64,000 nucleotides of DNA from Thioclava indica. GTDB taxonomy: Bacteria > Pseudomonadota > Alphaproteobacteria > Rhodobacterales > Rhodobacteraceae. The first letter of the stretch is position 1. Every line of letters begins with the position of its first letter. Position numbers and translations under genes: made by a program. This document shows positions 24,965 through 33,810 of the stretch, one piece after another. The stretch lies in assembly GCF_000714545.1 (NCBI RefSeq), contig NZ_AUNB01000018.1:124001-188000 (forward strand), given 5' to 3'. The notes under the pieces are model-generated. The model searched no databases and was not told where the DNA came from. It saw only the letters and a program-made list of their open reading frames with translations.

Positions 24965-25798
24965 TTACAGCCGGATCGGGTCGTCCTTGGCCAGACGGTC
25001 GAATTGCATCAGCACCTGAACCAGTCTCTCCATCTGATCGAGCGGGATCATATTCGGCCCGTCCGAGGGCGCGGTGTCGGGGGCCTCGTGGGTTTCGATA
25101 AACACGCCCGCGATGCCAAGGCTGACCGCGGCGCGCGCCATCACCGGAGCAAATTCGCGCTGCCCGCCGCTCGATCCACCTTGCCCGCCGGGCTGTTGCA
25201 CCGAATGGGTGGCGTCCATGATCACCGGATAGCCGGTGCGCGCCATCTCGGGCAGGGCGCGCATATCGGCCACCAAAGTGTTATAGCCAAAGGACGTGCC
25301 GCGCTCGGTGAGCAGGATTTTGTCATTGCCGGTCGAGGCCACTTTCGCGGCCACATTGGGCATGTCCCAAGGCGCAAGGAACTGCCCCTTCTTGATGTTC
25401 ACCACGCAGCCGGTCTCGCCGGCCGCCAGCAGCAGGTCGGTCTGACGGCATAGGAAGGCAGGGATCTGGATCACATCGACCACCTGCGCGGCGGTGCGGG
25501 CCTGCTCGGCGTCGTGGATGTCGGTGAGAACCGGGCAGCCCAGCTCGTCGCGCACATCCGACAGGATCTTGAGCCCCTCGTCGATGCCAAGACCGCGCAC
25601 GCCCTTTAGCGAGGTCCGGTTGGCCTTGTCATAGCTGGCCTTAAAGATGAATTGCGCGCCCGCCTCGTCGCAGGCCCGCGCCATTGCTTGGGCGATCATC
25701 AGCGCGTGATCGCGACTTTCCAACTGGCACGGTCCCGCAATCACCGTCAGCGGGCGATCGTTGGAGACGGTCAAACCGCCGATTTTCACGTCTTTCAT
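24965..25798 (-). CDS. kdsA: 3-deoxy-8-phosphooctulonate synthase (KDO-8-P synthase)
   Basis: Condenses phosphoenolpyruvate and arabinose 5-phosphate to KDO 8-phosphate, needed for lipopolysaccharide core and KDO-linked capsules. 277 residues. Family motifs include VIAGPCQLES, IFKASYDKANRTS, GCPVLTDIHDAEQA, IPAFLCRQTDLL and IMDATHSVQQPGGQGG. It is the last gene of a minus-strand run after the KpsT-like and KpsE-like capsule-export genes, 27 bp downstream of the latter, which supports a capsule/LPS role for the unit. Confidence 0.96.
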   Translation of the reverse strand: MKDVKIGGLTVSNDRPLTVIAGPCQLESRDHALMIAQAMARACDEAGAQFIFKASYDKANRTSLKGVRGLGIDEGLKILSDVRDELGCPVLTDIHDAEQARTAAQVVDVIQIPAFLCRQTDLLLAAGETGCVVNIKKGQFLAPWDMPNVAAKVASTGNDKILLTERGTSFGYNTLVADMRALPEMARTGYPVIMDATHSVQQPGGQGGSSGGQREFAPVMARAAVSLGIAGVFIETHEAPDTAPSDGPNMIPLDQMERLVQVLMQFDRLAKDDPIRL

Positions 25799-25825
25799 GG
25801 GCCTTCTCCGCAGCTTTGGGGCGGC

Positions 25826-27541
25826 TCAGCTTGAAACCTGCTCGCGCAGGATCGAGGCAGTGAGCGACAGCATCAGATAGATGCCCGAGAAGATCAGGAA
25901 AGCCAACAGTGTGTTCTCAAATGCGCGCGGATAAGTCGGCTCATCAGGCGCAATCGGGCGCACGCCCATCTCAAGGTAGCGCACCTGTTTGTTGGCCTCG
26001 ATCCGGGCGGTCTCCATCTGCTGCGCGGCAGCCGATAGCAGCATCTGACGGGTCTGCAATTCTCCCTGTGCGATCTGCAACTGCCCCGTCACGGCGGCGA
26101 GGGATTCGCCCGTTCCCTTAGCTTGCGTCAACTGGTTGCGCAGTTTTTCGATAGTCGCCTTAAGGCGTGCAATGTCGCCTTTGACGCCGTCAACGCGGGC
26201 TTGGTTGGGGCGTGGGTTATCAAGCAACTGACCGAGTTCAAGATTCTTCTTTTGCAGGTCGGTTTCAAAGCCCGAAACCTGCGTCATCACCATTGTATTT
26301 TCACTGACCGGGTCAAGAATGCCGACCTTTTCTTGCAGCTTTTGCACCTTGGCCTGAGCGGCGAAAACCTTGGCTTCTGCATCCTCGTAGCTTTCGCGCG
26401 CGCCTTTCATCTGGTCGCCGCGCAAACGTGAAGTAAGCTGGTCAACCTGCTGTTCTGCATACGAAATCAGGGCTTCCGAAAATTTCTGCGAAATTTGCGG
26501 ATTGGGGGCGACGACTTCCATTTTGACGATGCCCTCAGACGGGTCGTAGCCTATCTTGACGTTCTTTTGATACAGCCGATAGGCTTGCTCATCCGACGCA
26601 TTCGGAGGCAGGCGTTGCAGCGTGTCGATATCGGGGTTTTCAAACACTTTCTTGAAGCCGAGATCCTTGTTCAGCCGCAACATCGCATCGCGCGATTGCA
26701 TATAAGATTGCACCGTCACCGAGTCTTGGTTGGTCGCAAGCTGCGTGCCCGAAAACAGGCTGCCCAGCCCCGATTGGCCCATGCCCTCGGCCTTTTGGAT
26801 CACAAAAGCGGATTTGGTCGCATACATCGGCGTTGCCATCGCGTAGTAGTAATAACCCGCAACAATCGTCGGCAAGAACACGAAAAACATCAGCCGGGCG
26901 GCCAAAAGCCCCAGCTTGCTGCGACGCCGTTTGGCGATGTCGCGTTGAATTTTCAGGATCTGCGCGGCGCGATGATCAGAGGCGTTCACCTCTGTCGAGG
27001 GAACCTGTCCGGGCTTGGTCGTTTGGGGCAGTTGCACGCGCGTATCCGCGCCCGCGCCATCGGTGCGCGCCAAGGCGCGTGAAGTGGTATCCGCGCCATC
27101 ATGGGGCTTGACCAGCGCCACGATATTAGAGCGATCAAACGGGTCGATGCCACGCCGACGCAGCAGCAGAACGGCCTCAAAATCAGAGGTCGCCTGAATG
27201 CCGTGCTTTTGCGCCATGCGACGCGCCAGTCGGAGTTGACGCCCTGTCAGCCCCTCAGCGCGCACCCGCGCGATTTCTTCCTCAAGCGTCAGCTCTCCGG
27301 CACCGATCACATCGCCGCCACCCGCTGCCGTGGGGTATTTCTCATTGCCAAAGCCGTCGTCTTGGGGCTCAAAAATCGCGGCCGGATCATCGGCTTTGGC
27401 ACTTTCCGAGGCGCCTGTGATCGCAGCCTTGGGCGGTTTCGCCGCGCCGGGGGCGGGGGCCTTGGGCGGCGTTTGACCATCCGCGAGCACGGGGGCCTCA
27501 CGACGGATGCGGTATTTCTGAGCCTTAGGAGTGGTAGTCAT
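25826..27541 (-). CDS. KpsE/BexC/CtrB-type capsule polysaccharide export inner-membrane protein
   Basis: 571 residues, longer than classical KpsE (about 380) because of a roughly 200-residue N-terminal cytoplasmic extension. That part is Pro/Ala-rich with a helical stretch (LTLEEEIARVRAEGLTGRQL). A first membrane segment lies at about 215-235 (FLPTIVAGYYYYAMA). It is followed by a periplasmic domain (SGLGSLFSGTQLATNQDSV, typical of the family), a long coiled coil (about 370-510), then a second membrane segment near residues 540-565. It acts as the polysaccharide co-polymerase/adaptor of the group 2 capsule exporter. Its first 17 bases overlap the end of the kpsT-like gene. Confidence 0.88.
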   Translation of the reverse strand: MTTTPKAQKYRIRREAPVLADGQTPPKAPAPGAAKPPKAAITGASESAKADDPAAIFEPQDDGFGNEKYPTAAGGGDVIGAGELTLEEEIARVRAEGLTGRQLRLARRMAQKHGIQATSDFEAVLLLRRRGIDPFDRSNIVALVKPHDGADTTSRALARTDGAGADTRVQLPQTTKPGQVPSTEVNASDHRAAQILKIQRDIAKRRRSKLGLLAARLMFFVFLPTIVAGYYYYAMATPMYATKSAFVIQKAEGMGQSGLGSLFSGTQLATNQDSVTVQSYMQSRDAMLRLNKDLGFKKVFENPDIDTLQRLPPNASDEQAYRLYQKNVKIGYDPSEGIVKMEVVAPNPQISQKFSEALISYAEQQVDQLTSRLRGDQMKGARESYEDAEAKVFAAQAKVQKLQEKVGILDPVSENTMVMTQVSGFETDLQKKNLELGQLLDNPRPNQARVDGVKGDIARLKATIEKLRNQLTQAKGTGESLAAVTGQLQIAQGELQTRQMLLSAAAQQMETARIEANKQVRYLEMGVRPIAPDEPTYPRAFENTLLAFLIFSGIYLMLSLTASILREQVSS

Positions 27542-28178
27542 ACATCCGCTTCGCTTCTTCTAAAGTGTCAAACATATATAGCTGGCCATCGCGCAGCACC
27601 GCCGCCGAGCGGCAGAATTTCTCCAGCGTCGCAGGCTGGTGTGAGACCACGATAACGGTGGTGTCACGCAGCCGTTCGCGCAAGATCGCGCCCGCCTTGC
27701 GATTGAACTCGACATCGGTGGTCGAGGGCATCCCCTCGTCGATCAGGTAGATATCAAACTCCAGCGCCAAAAGCAGAGAAAACGTAAACCGCGAGCGCAT
27801 TCCCGAACTATAGGTGCCCACCGGCATGTCGAAATACTCGTCGATTCCCGTCAGCCAGCGACAGAATGCCTCGACATAATCGGGATCAAGCCCGTAAAGC
27901 CGCGCGATGAAACGCGCATTTTCGCGCGCGCTGTGTTTAGAGACGACACCGCCCATAAACCCCAGCGGAAACGAGACGCGGCAGGATTTGCGAATCTCGC
28001 CCTCATCCGGTTTTTCCAAGCCCGCCATCATGTTGATAAGCGTGGTCTTGCCGGTGCCGTTGGGGGCCAGAATCCCAAGTGAATTGCCCAGTTCCACGCG
28101 AAAGCTGGCGCGATCAAGGATCACCTTGCGCTGTTTGCCCGTCCAGAAGGACTTGGAGACATTTTCGAATTCGAGCAT
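27525..28178 (-). CDS. KpsT-type capsule polysaccharide ABC transporter ATPase
   Basis: 217 residues, the KpsT size. Walker A is APNGTGKTT (38-46), the signature is the degenerate SSGMRSR (124-130) that is usual in KpsT/ABC-2 polysaccharide exporters, Walker B is IYLIDEG (143-149), and the switch His lies in VVSHQPATL. It energises capsule polysaccharide export with a KpsM-type permease, which is not in this window. It overlaps the KpsE-like gene by 17 bp, implying translational coupling, and is divergent from the UDG-family gene across 149 bp. Confidence 0.92.
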   Translation of the reverse strand: MLEFENVSKSFWTGKQRKVILDRASFRVELGNSLGILAPNGTGKTTLINMMAGLEKPDEGEIRKSCRVSFPLGFMGGVVSKHSARENARFIARLYGLDPDYVEAFCRWLTGIDEYFDMPVGTYSSGMRSRFTFSLLLALEFDIYLIDEGMPSTTDVEFNRKAGAILRERLRDTTVIVVSHQPATLEKFCRSAAVLRDGQLYMFDTLEEAKRMYDYHS

Positions 28179-28327
28179 AGTTGTTGCGGGCCCCGCACTT
28201 TCTGTGCGCTAGAACATCATGAGAGCACTCGGTTAATAAAGTAACCTATGCGTCGATTTAGGCATCATTATGTCCGTTTACGACTAGGTAAAGCAATGAG
28301 GAACGGTTTGTTTCTGGATCGAAGACG

Positions 28328-28909
28328 ATGAGCGCCACACTTCAAGAGCAAATCCGCGCCTGCCGGATCTGCGCACAGCGATTCCGCGCCACCGCGACGC
28401 GCCATGAACCGCGCCCGGTGGTGTGGTTTGAACGCGGGGCAAAGGTTTTGGTGGTGGGACAGGCGCCGGGGGTGCGGGTGCATGAGACGGGGCGGCCCTT
28501 TACGGATCGCTCGGGGGATCGGCTGCGCGACTGGATGGGGCTGGACGAGGCCACGTTTTACGACCGCGCGCGCATCGCGATCGTGCCGATGGCGTTTTGC
28601 TTTCCCGGCTATGACGCCAAGGGCAGCGATTTGCCGCCGCCCGCGATTTGCGCGAAAACTTGGCGTGAAAAGGTGATGGCCGAGCTTGGCCCGCCCGATC
28701 TGACGCTGGTAATCGGTGGGGCCGCGCAACGTTGGCACTTGGGCACGCGCAATGTCAGCGACACCGTGGCGAGTTGGCGCGATCATGCGCCGCGCCTCTT
28801 TCCCTTGCCTCATCCGTCCTGGCGCAATACGGGATGGCTCAAACGCAACCCGTGGTTTGAGGCTGATCTGATCCCCGCGTTGCGCGCCCGTGTGAAGGAG
28901 CTGACATGA
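28328..28909 (+). CDS. Uracil-DNA glycosylase superfamily protein
   Basis: 193 residues. The UDG-fold motifs are GQAPGVRVHETGRPFTDRSG (43-62) and PHPSWRN (151-157). Four cysteines are spaced C12-x2-C15 and C91-x16-C108, matching the [4Fe-4S]-binding layout of family 4-like enzymes, though the glycosylase motifs are those of a divergent subgroup, so uracil excision is inferred rather than certain. The sseB-type gene starts inside its stop (ATGA overlap), so both are translated from one mRNA. Confidence 0.82.
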   Translation: MSATLQEQIRACRICAQRFRATATRHEPRPVVWFERGAKVLVVGQAPGVRVHETGRPFTDRSGDRLRDWMGLDEATFYDRARIAIVPMAFCFPGYDAKGSDLPPPAICAKTWREKVMAELGPPDLTLVIGGAAQRWHLGTRNVSDTVASWRDHAPRLFPLPHPSWRNTGWLKRNPWFEADLIPALRARVKELT

Positions 28910-29706
28910 CCCCCTATGACCGCGCCCATGCCGCGATGCTGGCCGAGCCTGACAATGAGTCCAAACGTTTGGCAATTTATGACCGGCTGGCGGATGCCGA
29001 GCTGTTCCTGCTGCTGGAATCCGAGCCCGAGGATGAAAACATCACGCCGCAGGTTTTTGCCGCCGATGAGGGCGATTTCGTGCTGGTCTTTGATACCGAA
29101 GAGCGCATGGCCGAGTTTGCCGATGCCGCCCAGCCCTACGCCGCGCTGCCCGGTCGCGTGATTGCGCAGCATCTGGTGGGCGAGGGGATCGGCCTTGGCG
29201 TCAACCTTGGTGTGGCGGAGTCTGCGATGCTGCTGCCGCCCGAGGCGCTCGACTGGCTCACCGAGACGCTGGCCAACACCCCGACGCAGGCGCAGGGCCG
29301 CCCGGTCGCCTTCAGTGCGCCCGCGCTGTCGCCTGCCGTGCTGGCGCTGCTGATGCCCGCCTATCAAGCCAAGCTCGATCAACTGGCGGGTCTCGCGCAG
29401 GCGGCGGTGCTGGGCGGTGTGACATACGAGGACGGCCATCGCGGCCATGTGCTGGCCGTGATCGGCGCGCACGACCATTTCCGCCCCGGTATCGCCAAGG
29501 CGATGGGCGAGGCGCTGACCTTCTCGGGCCTCGATGCGGGGGAACTGGACGTAACCTTCCTGGAGCCTGACGACCCGGCCGCGCAACTGCTGCTCGATCA
29601 AGGTCTGGTGCTGCACATCCCCGAGCCGGTCGAGGAAGAGGTGCAAGAAATCACCCCCGGAGCCGCCCCCGGCATGGACCCCAGCAAGCCGCCGATTTTG
29701 CGGTGA
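28906..29706 (+). CDS. SseB-family protein
   Basis: 266 residues, starting in the ATGA overlap with the UDG-family gene. The N-terminal SseB domain shows LADAELFLLLE, VFAADEGDFVLVFDTEERMA and a central GLGVNLGVAESAMLLPPEAL. The C-terminal half (about 150-250) fits the usual SseB C-terminal region, including DAGELDVTFLEPDDP. No signal or membrane segment is visible, so it should be cytosolic. SseB proteins were first named for an enhancer of serine sensitivity; a biochemical role is not defined. Confidence 0.85.
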   Translation: MTPYDRAHAAMLAEPDNESKRLAIYDRLADAELFLLLESEPEDENITPQVFAADEGDFVLVFDTEERMAEFADAAQPYAALPGRVIAQHLVGEGIGLGVNLGVAESAMLLPPEALDWLTETLANTPTQAQGRPVAFSAPALSPAVLALLMPAYQAKLDQLAGLAQAAVLGGVTYEDGHRGHVLAVIGAHDHFRPGIAKAMGEALTFSGLDAGELDVTFLEPDDPAAQLLLDQGLVLHIPEPVEEEVQEITPGAAPGMDPSKPPILR

Positions 29707-29832
29707 GGGGGGGGAATTGACCTGTGTTGGGTTTTGTATCACGGGTAGTTAAGCGCAGGGAGCGACCTTTGTAAGTCTCGCCATCGGCCCATAGCAGGCC
29801 CCGTAGCAATAGAAGACAGACGGCGCCGATAG

Positions 29833-30963
29833 ATGCTTGATCAAATGTTCCCATCAGACGAGCATGACCGAAGAAGGCCTACTACTTGGGGTGTGTCAGA
29901 GGAGAGCAATCAAGTGTTTCTACGAGAACCTCGCGCCGTATTTGTCGGAACAACAGGTAATTCTCTTGAAGCACCTGGTGCTGACTTACAGCCTTTTATC
30001 AAGCTAAGTGATCAGTTTCGCAGCAAGATAGCCCCTGATGCGGCTTTTACAGTACGAGCTCTATCTACCGACGATAGACATTTGGCTTACGCTAGGAGGA
30101 AATCCGTGGGAACTGTCTGCGGCCTTGAGTTTTCAGTGAATCTGCGTGGCGGCGTTTCGCAGCAGTACAAAGCTCATACTTTGGACTGTCTTGCGGAAGA
30201 CGGTATCTCCAAAGAAATGGCTTCACGCCGAAGTGGCGTCGGTTCGGAATACAACAGCCTAATGGACATAGTCTTTAAACGAACTCTGTTCGACGATCTT
30301 ACGCTATTCTCTCACATTTGCGTTGTTTCTGGCATTCTTGCTCAACAGGGAAACTTCTTCTCGCGATCCTATGTCGCCGAAATTTCTACTTGCGAAACCC
30401 CGCATTATACAAATTTTCCAATCTATATAAGCATGAAGCACCTTCATCCGGAGCGCTTCTTTCTAGAGCAACTCGATCTAGCTGAGACAATTTCTTTCAT
30501 CCTCGGGGCCTCCGAAAACGGCGACCTCGGAGAGCTCAATCCTTTCATAAGGGGCCTAAATTACCTTATTAAGGCACTCTCGCATAATTACCACTCTGCC
30601 TCGACGTTGTTGTGGGCCGTATCGGCTATTGAATGCTTTCTTACAGATCCCTCTGAACGATCAACAACAGGGCTGCTAACTGGGCGGCTTCAGGCACTAT
30701 TAAAAGGTGAAAATGAAGACAATGCCGTTGGTGAGTTCCGCAAATTGTATCGATTTCGAAGTGAGTTTCTGCATGGAGCGCAAGATATACCGATCTGGCT
30801 TGGTGAAGCGCTAACTTTTCCTAAAGGCCTTCGAAAGCCAGAGCAAACTCTTGGCACCTTGGAAGAGAGCTCGACTGCTATCGCAATCGCCTTAAAGGTC
30901 GCTCAAAAGATGATCCAGCGTCGTATGGTAAAATTAGAATGGGAAATTCGACTGCGGACTTAG
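29833..30963 (+). CDS. HEPN-domain protein (ApeA-like HEPN), probably acquired
   Basis: 376 residues, with clearly lower GC (under 50 % by eye) and different codon use than both flanks. The C-terminal third resembles the ApeA-like HEPN fold: LLWAVSAIECFLTDPSERST (around 269-288, Glu277), then TGRLQALL and the RNase-type R-x4-H motif RSEFLH (Arg309-His314). The N-terminal ~230 residues match nothing I recognise; a patch at about 90-125 (SVGTVCGLEFSVNLRGG) may belong to the preceding domain. HEPN proteins with this motif are often RNases in defence or toxin systems; no cognate antitoxin or partner gene lies beside it. An in-frame TAG sits directly before the ATG, and the ribosome-binding site is weak. 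Confidence 0.7.
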   Translation: MLDQMFPSDEHDRRRPTTWGVSEESNQVFLREPRAVFVGTTGNSLEAPGADLQPFIKLSDQFRSKIAPDAAFTVRALSTDDRHLAYARRKSVGTVCGLEFSVNLRGGVSQQYKAHTLDCLAEDGISKEMASRRSGVGSEYNSLMDIVFKRTLFDDLTLFSHICVVSGILAQQGNFFSRSYVAEISTCETPHYTNFPIYISMKHLHPERFFLEQLDLAETISFILGASENGDLGELNPFIRGLNYLIKALSHNYHSASTLLWAVSAIECFLTDPSERSTTGLLTGRLQALLKGENEDNAVGEFRKLYRFRSEFLHGAQDIPIWLGEALTFPKGLRKPEQTLGTLEESSTAIAIALKVAQKMIQRRMVKLEWEIRLRT

Positions 30964-31229
30964 TTGGACTAGAGCTGTCTTGATCGCCTCTGCATTCAAT
31001 ACAATGACCCAGTCCGTAAATTGATCGGATAGGCATCGGGTCTCGGTGCGGAAGCGGACATACGTCAAAGGTGCAGCGAATGTCCGCTCTCCGCCCGCAC
31101 TTTGGAATGCCTCTGGTGCTGCGACTGCAAAGGTCATGTCCGCTTCGGGCTGTGAGCAGATATTCCTACAGCAAAGCTGTAGAAAAAATCGTCTAAGCGG
31201 CCGACTATCAACTCCCCCTACACCCCAAC
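30964..31229. other. Non-coding stretch after the HEPN gene with GCGGACAT/ATGTCCGC repeats
   Basis: No convincing gene is present. GCGGACAT occurs at about 31054, and its complement ATGTCCGC at about 31080 and 31138. Minus-strand open frames exist (to 31287) but run through the rpoH terminator, so they are not accepted. The base composition is intermediate between the HEPN gene and the host flank, so this may be the right edge of the acquired segment. Confidence 0.4.
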
Positions 31230-31263
31230 AAAAAAACCGCCGCCCCCAATCGGGAGCGGCGGT
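31230..31263 (-). terminator. rpoH terminator
   Basis: Read on the minus strand, ACCGCCGCTCCC pairs with GGGGGCGGCGGT (one mismatch) around a GATT loop and is followed by seven T residues, 28 bp after the rpoH stop. This is the clearest intrinsic terminator in the window. Confidence 0.88.
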
Positions 31264-31291
31264 AAAACTCGTTACGCAAACAAGCAATCCC

Positions 31292-32191
31292 TTACGCAGG
31301 CACGCTCATGCCTTTATCGCGCGCCAGTTCGGTCATGCGCTTTTGCAGTTTTTCAAAGGCGCGGACTTCGATTTGACGGATGCGTTCGCGTGAGACGTCG
31401 TATTGGCCCGACAGCTCTTCAAGCGTCAGGGGATCGTCGCGCAAACGGCGTTGTGTCAGGATGTCTTTTTCGCGCTCGTTGAGTACATCCATCGACGCCA
31501 TAAGCATCTCGCGCCGGGTTTCCAGCTCTTCGCTTTCGGCATAAGCCTCGGCCTGATTGGCGTCTTCATCCTCAAGCCAGTCCTGCCATTGCGCGGTGCC
31601 GCCATCATCGCCCGCCCCGACCTGCGCGTTCAGCGAGGGGTCCGCGCCCGCCATGCGACGGTTCATCGAGATCACCTCGGCCTCGGTCACGTTCAGGTCA
31701 TGCGCAATCTGGGCGACATTTTCGGGGCGCAGATCGCCCTCTTCATAGGCGCCGATTTTCGACTTCGCCTTGCGCAGGTTGAAAAACAGCTTTTTCTGCG
31801 CGCTGGTCGTGCCCAGTTTCACAAGGCTCCACGAGCGCAGGATATATTCCTGAATCGCGGCGCGGATCCACCACATTGCATAGGTCGCCAGACGGAACCC
31901 TTTTTCAGGATCGAACCGCTTGACGGCCTGCATCAGACCGACATTGGCCTCGGAGATCACCTCAGCCTGGGGCAGGCCATAGCCGCGATAGCCCATCGCG
32001 ATTTTGGCAGCCAGCCGCAGGTGGCTTGTGACCATCTGGTGCGCGGCCTCGGTATCCTGATGGTCGACCCAGCGTTTGGCCAACATATATTCCTGCTCAG
32101 GCTCCAGAAGGGGAAATTTCCGGATCTCTTGAAGGTAACGGTTAAGCCCCTGCTCGGGGCTGGGGGCGGGAAGGTTGGTGTAACTGGTCAT
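31292..32191 (-). CDS. rpoH: RNA polymerase heat-shock sigma factor RpoH (sigma-32)
   Basis: 299 residues from the ATG at 32191 (MTSYTNLPAPSPEQGLNRYL); the frame opens 10 codons upstream, but this start matches RpoH proteins. Region 2 (HLRLAAKIAMGYRGYGLPQA, TYAMWWIRAAIQEYILRSWS) and region 4 (DDPLTLEELSGQYDVSRERI) are intact. The RpoH box, QKKLFFNLR at 132-140, separates it from housekeeping sigma factors. It directs transcription of heat-shock genes. Rhodobacterales often have two rpoH copies, and the second would lie elsewhere. The 188-bp region upstream has no other gene. Confidence 0.95.
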   Translation of the reverse strand: MTSYTNLPAPSPEQGLNRYLQEIRKFPLLEPEQEYMLAKRWVDHQDTEAAHQMVTSHLRLAAKIAMGYRGYGLPQAEVISEANVGLMQAVKRFDPEKGFRLATYAMWWIRAAIQEYILRSWSLVKLGTTSAQKKLFFNLRKAKSKIGAYEEGDLRPENVAQIAHDLNVTEAEVISMNRRMAGADPSLNAQVGAGDDGGTAQWQDWLEDEDANQAEAYAESEELETRREMLMASMDVLNEREKDILTQRRLRDDPLTLEELSGQYDVSRERIRQIEVRAFEKLQKRMTELARDKGMSVPA

Positions 32192-32379
32192 CTCTGTCCC
32201 ATGTCTCCCTGTGGCGGCCACCCCATATGGAGGCCTTAAACACGCATTTCAAGGTCAACGCAGCGCGGGGCGTTTTGGTTCAATCATGCCGCCGCGACGC
32301 GGTGTCGCATGAAAGAGTAAACGTTGAGTGAAGCCGTTTCCGTCGCGATTTGTGCGTCCTCACGCGCTTGTGAGGTCTG

Positions 32380-33810
32380 TTACAAGACCGGCGCGAGGAT
32401 CGAGATCAGATTGTTCATCAGGCGGCGCAAGACTGACCAGCCCGCAAGGCTTTGGCGGTCCACGTGAATGGATTGGCCGATCCATGTCTCTTGCGCGGCG
32501 GCTAGATCGCGTGCCAGCTCCGGGTCGCTCATCAGGATGCAGGCCTCGTAATTAAGTTCATAGCTGCGCCGGTCCAGATTGGCCGAGCCAAGGATCAGCG
32601 CGTGATCATCCGCCAGCAGCGTTTTGGCGTGCAGGATGCCGGGGCCATGTTCAAAAATCTCGACCCCGGCAGCGATCAGGGCGGGGTAATAGCTGCGCGA
32701 GGCAAAGCCGACAAAGCGGCTGTCATTGCGGCGCGGCACGATCAGACGCACATGCACACCGCGACGTGCGGCGGCGCGCAAGGCTGCATCCAGCCCCTCG
32801 CCGGGCACGAAATAGGGTGTCGAAAGGGTAAGGCTGGTGTTTGCAGCGCCAATCGCTGCGCCAAACACATCGGGGATCGCACGGGTGTCCAGCATCGGCC
32901 CGCTGGCAAAGCAGATCGCGGGCGCGCCGGGCGGATCGGGGGGCGCGGGCGCGGTCTCGGGGGGCAGCGCGTGGCCGGTATGGGTCATCCAGTCGCTGGC
33001 AAAGATATGGGCGTGTTGTGCCACGACCGGGCCTTCAAGGCGTAGCATGGTATCGGTCCACGGGGCAAAGCGCGCTTTGATCTCAAACTCGGGGGCGGCG
33101 ATGTTGCGCGAGCCGATATAGGCCACGCGCGCGTCTATCACCGCCAGTTTGCGGTGGTTGCGCAGATCGATCCGGCTGGTCGCCAGTTTGAACAGCGGCC
33201 AGTGGAACGGAAAGGCGACGCCGGTTTGCACGCCTGCCGCGCGCATTGCGGCCCAAACCGGCGTGCGGATGAATTTGCGCGCGCCAAGCCCGTCGACCAA
33301 CACGCAGACCTTGATGCCGCGCTTGGCGGCGCGGGTAAGTGCCTGCGCCAAGGCGCGCCCGACGGGATCATCCAGCCAGATATAGCTAATGATATGAACC
33401 GAGTCGCGCGCGGCCTCGATATCGGCCAGAAGGGCGTCGATCTGCGTCTCGGCAGGCACCAGCAGGCGCGGCTGTGTGGCGCGGCTGATCGCGTAGCCGT
33501 TGACACTGGCAGCGCGCGCGAAGGCTGGGCGCCACGCCTCGGGGACCACTTCAAACGGGATTTCGCGCGGCGGGGGCAGGGCATCCAGCGTTTTGCGCTG
33601 GCGTCGTGCGATACGAAAATTGAGCCGCGTTTCGCCCACCAAAAGATACAGGATCACCCCTGCGACGGGCACGGAAAAGATCAGCACCAGCCAACCTGCG
33701 CGCACCGCCGGGGGCTTGTCGGGGCGCGCGAGCACACGGATCGCCGCCCCGAGCTGCGCCAGTAAATGCAGCGCGACCGCAAGGTTGAGCGTGCCGATCG
33801 CCTCTAGCAT
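32380..33810 (-). CDS. cls: Cardiolipin synthase (phospholipase D superfamily)
   Basis: Joins two phosphatidylglycerols to cardiolipin and glycerol at the inner membrane. 476 residues from the ATG at 33810. Two N-terminal membrane segments (about 3-25 and 38-58) precede two PLD domains, with HKD motifs HRKLAVID (His219, Lys221, Asp226) and HAKTLLAD (His394, Lys396, Asp401), each followed by the usual GS.N (YIGSRN, LGSANLDRRS). The start overlaps the rluD stop by one base (TGATG), so translation is coupled. The longer frame upstream of 33810 lies inside rluD and is rejected. Confidence 0.93.
   Translation of the reverse strand: MLEAIGTLNLAVALHLLAQLGAAIRVLARPDKPPAVRAGWLVLIFSVPVAGVILYLLVGETRLNFRIARRQRKTLDALPPPREIPFEVVPEAWRPAFARAASVNGYAISRATQPRLLVPAETQIDALLADIEAARDSVHIISYIWLDDPVGRALAQALTRAAKRGIKVCVLVDGLGARKFIRTPVWAAMRAAGVQTGVAFPFHWPLFKLATSRIDLRNHRKLAVIDARVAYIGSRNIAAPEFEIKARFAPWTDTMLRLEGPVVAQHAHIFASDWMTHTGHALPPETAPAPPDPPGAPAICFASGPMLDTRAIPDVFGAAIGAANTSLTLSTPYFVPGEGLDAALRAAARRGVHVRLIVPRRNDSRFVGFASRSYYPALIAAGVEIFEHGPGILHAKTLLADDHALILGSANLDRRSYELNYEACILMSDPELARDLAAAQETWIGQSIHVDRQSLAGWSVLRRLMNNLISILAPVL

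Noticed and set aside
30934-31287. 117-residue minus-strand frame between the HEPN gene and rpoH
   Set aside because: It runs through the rpoH terminator, contains no recognisable domain and overlaps the octamer repeats.
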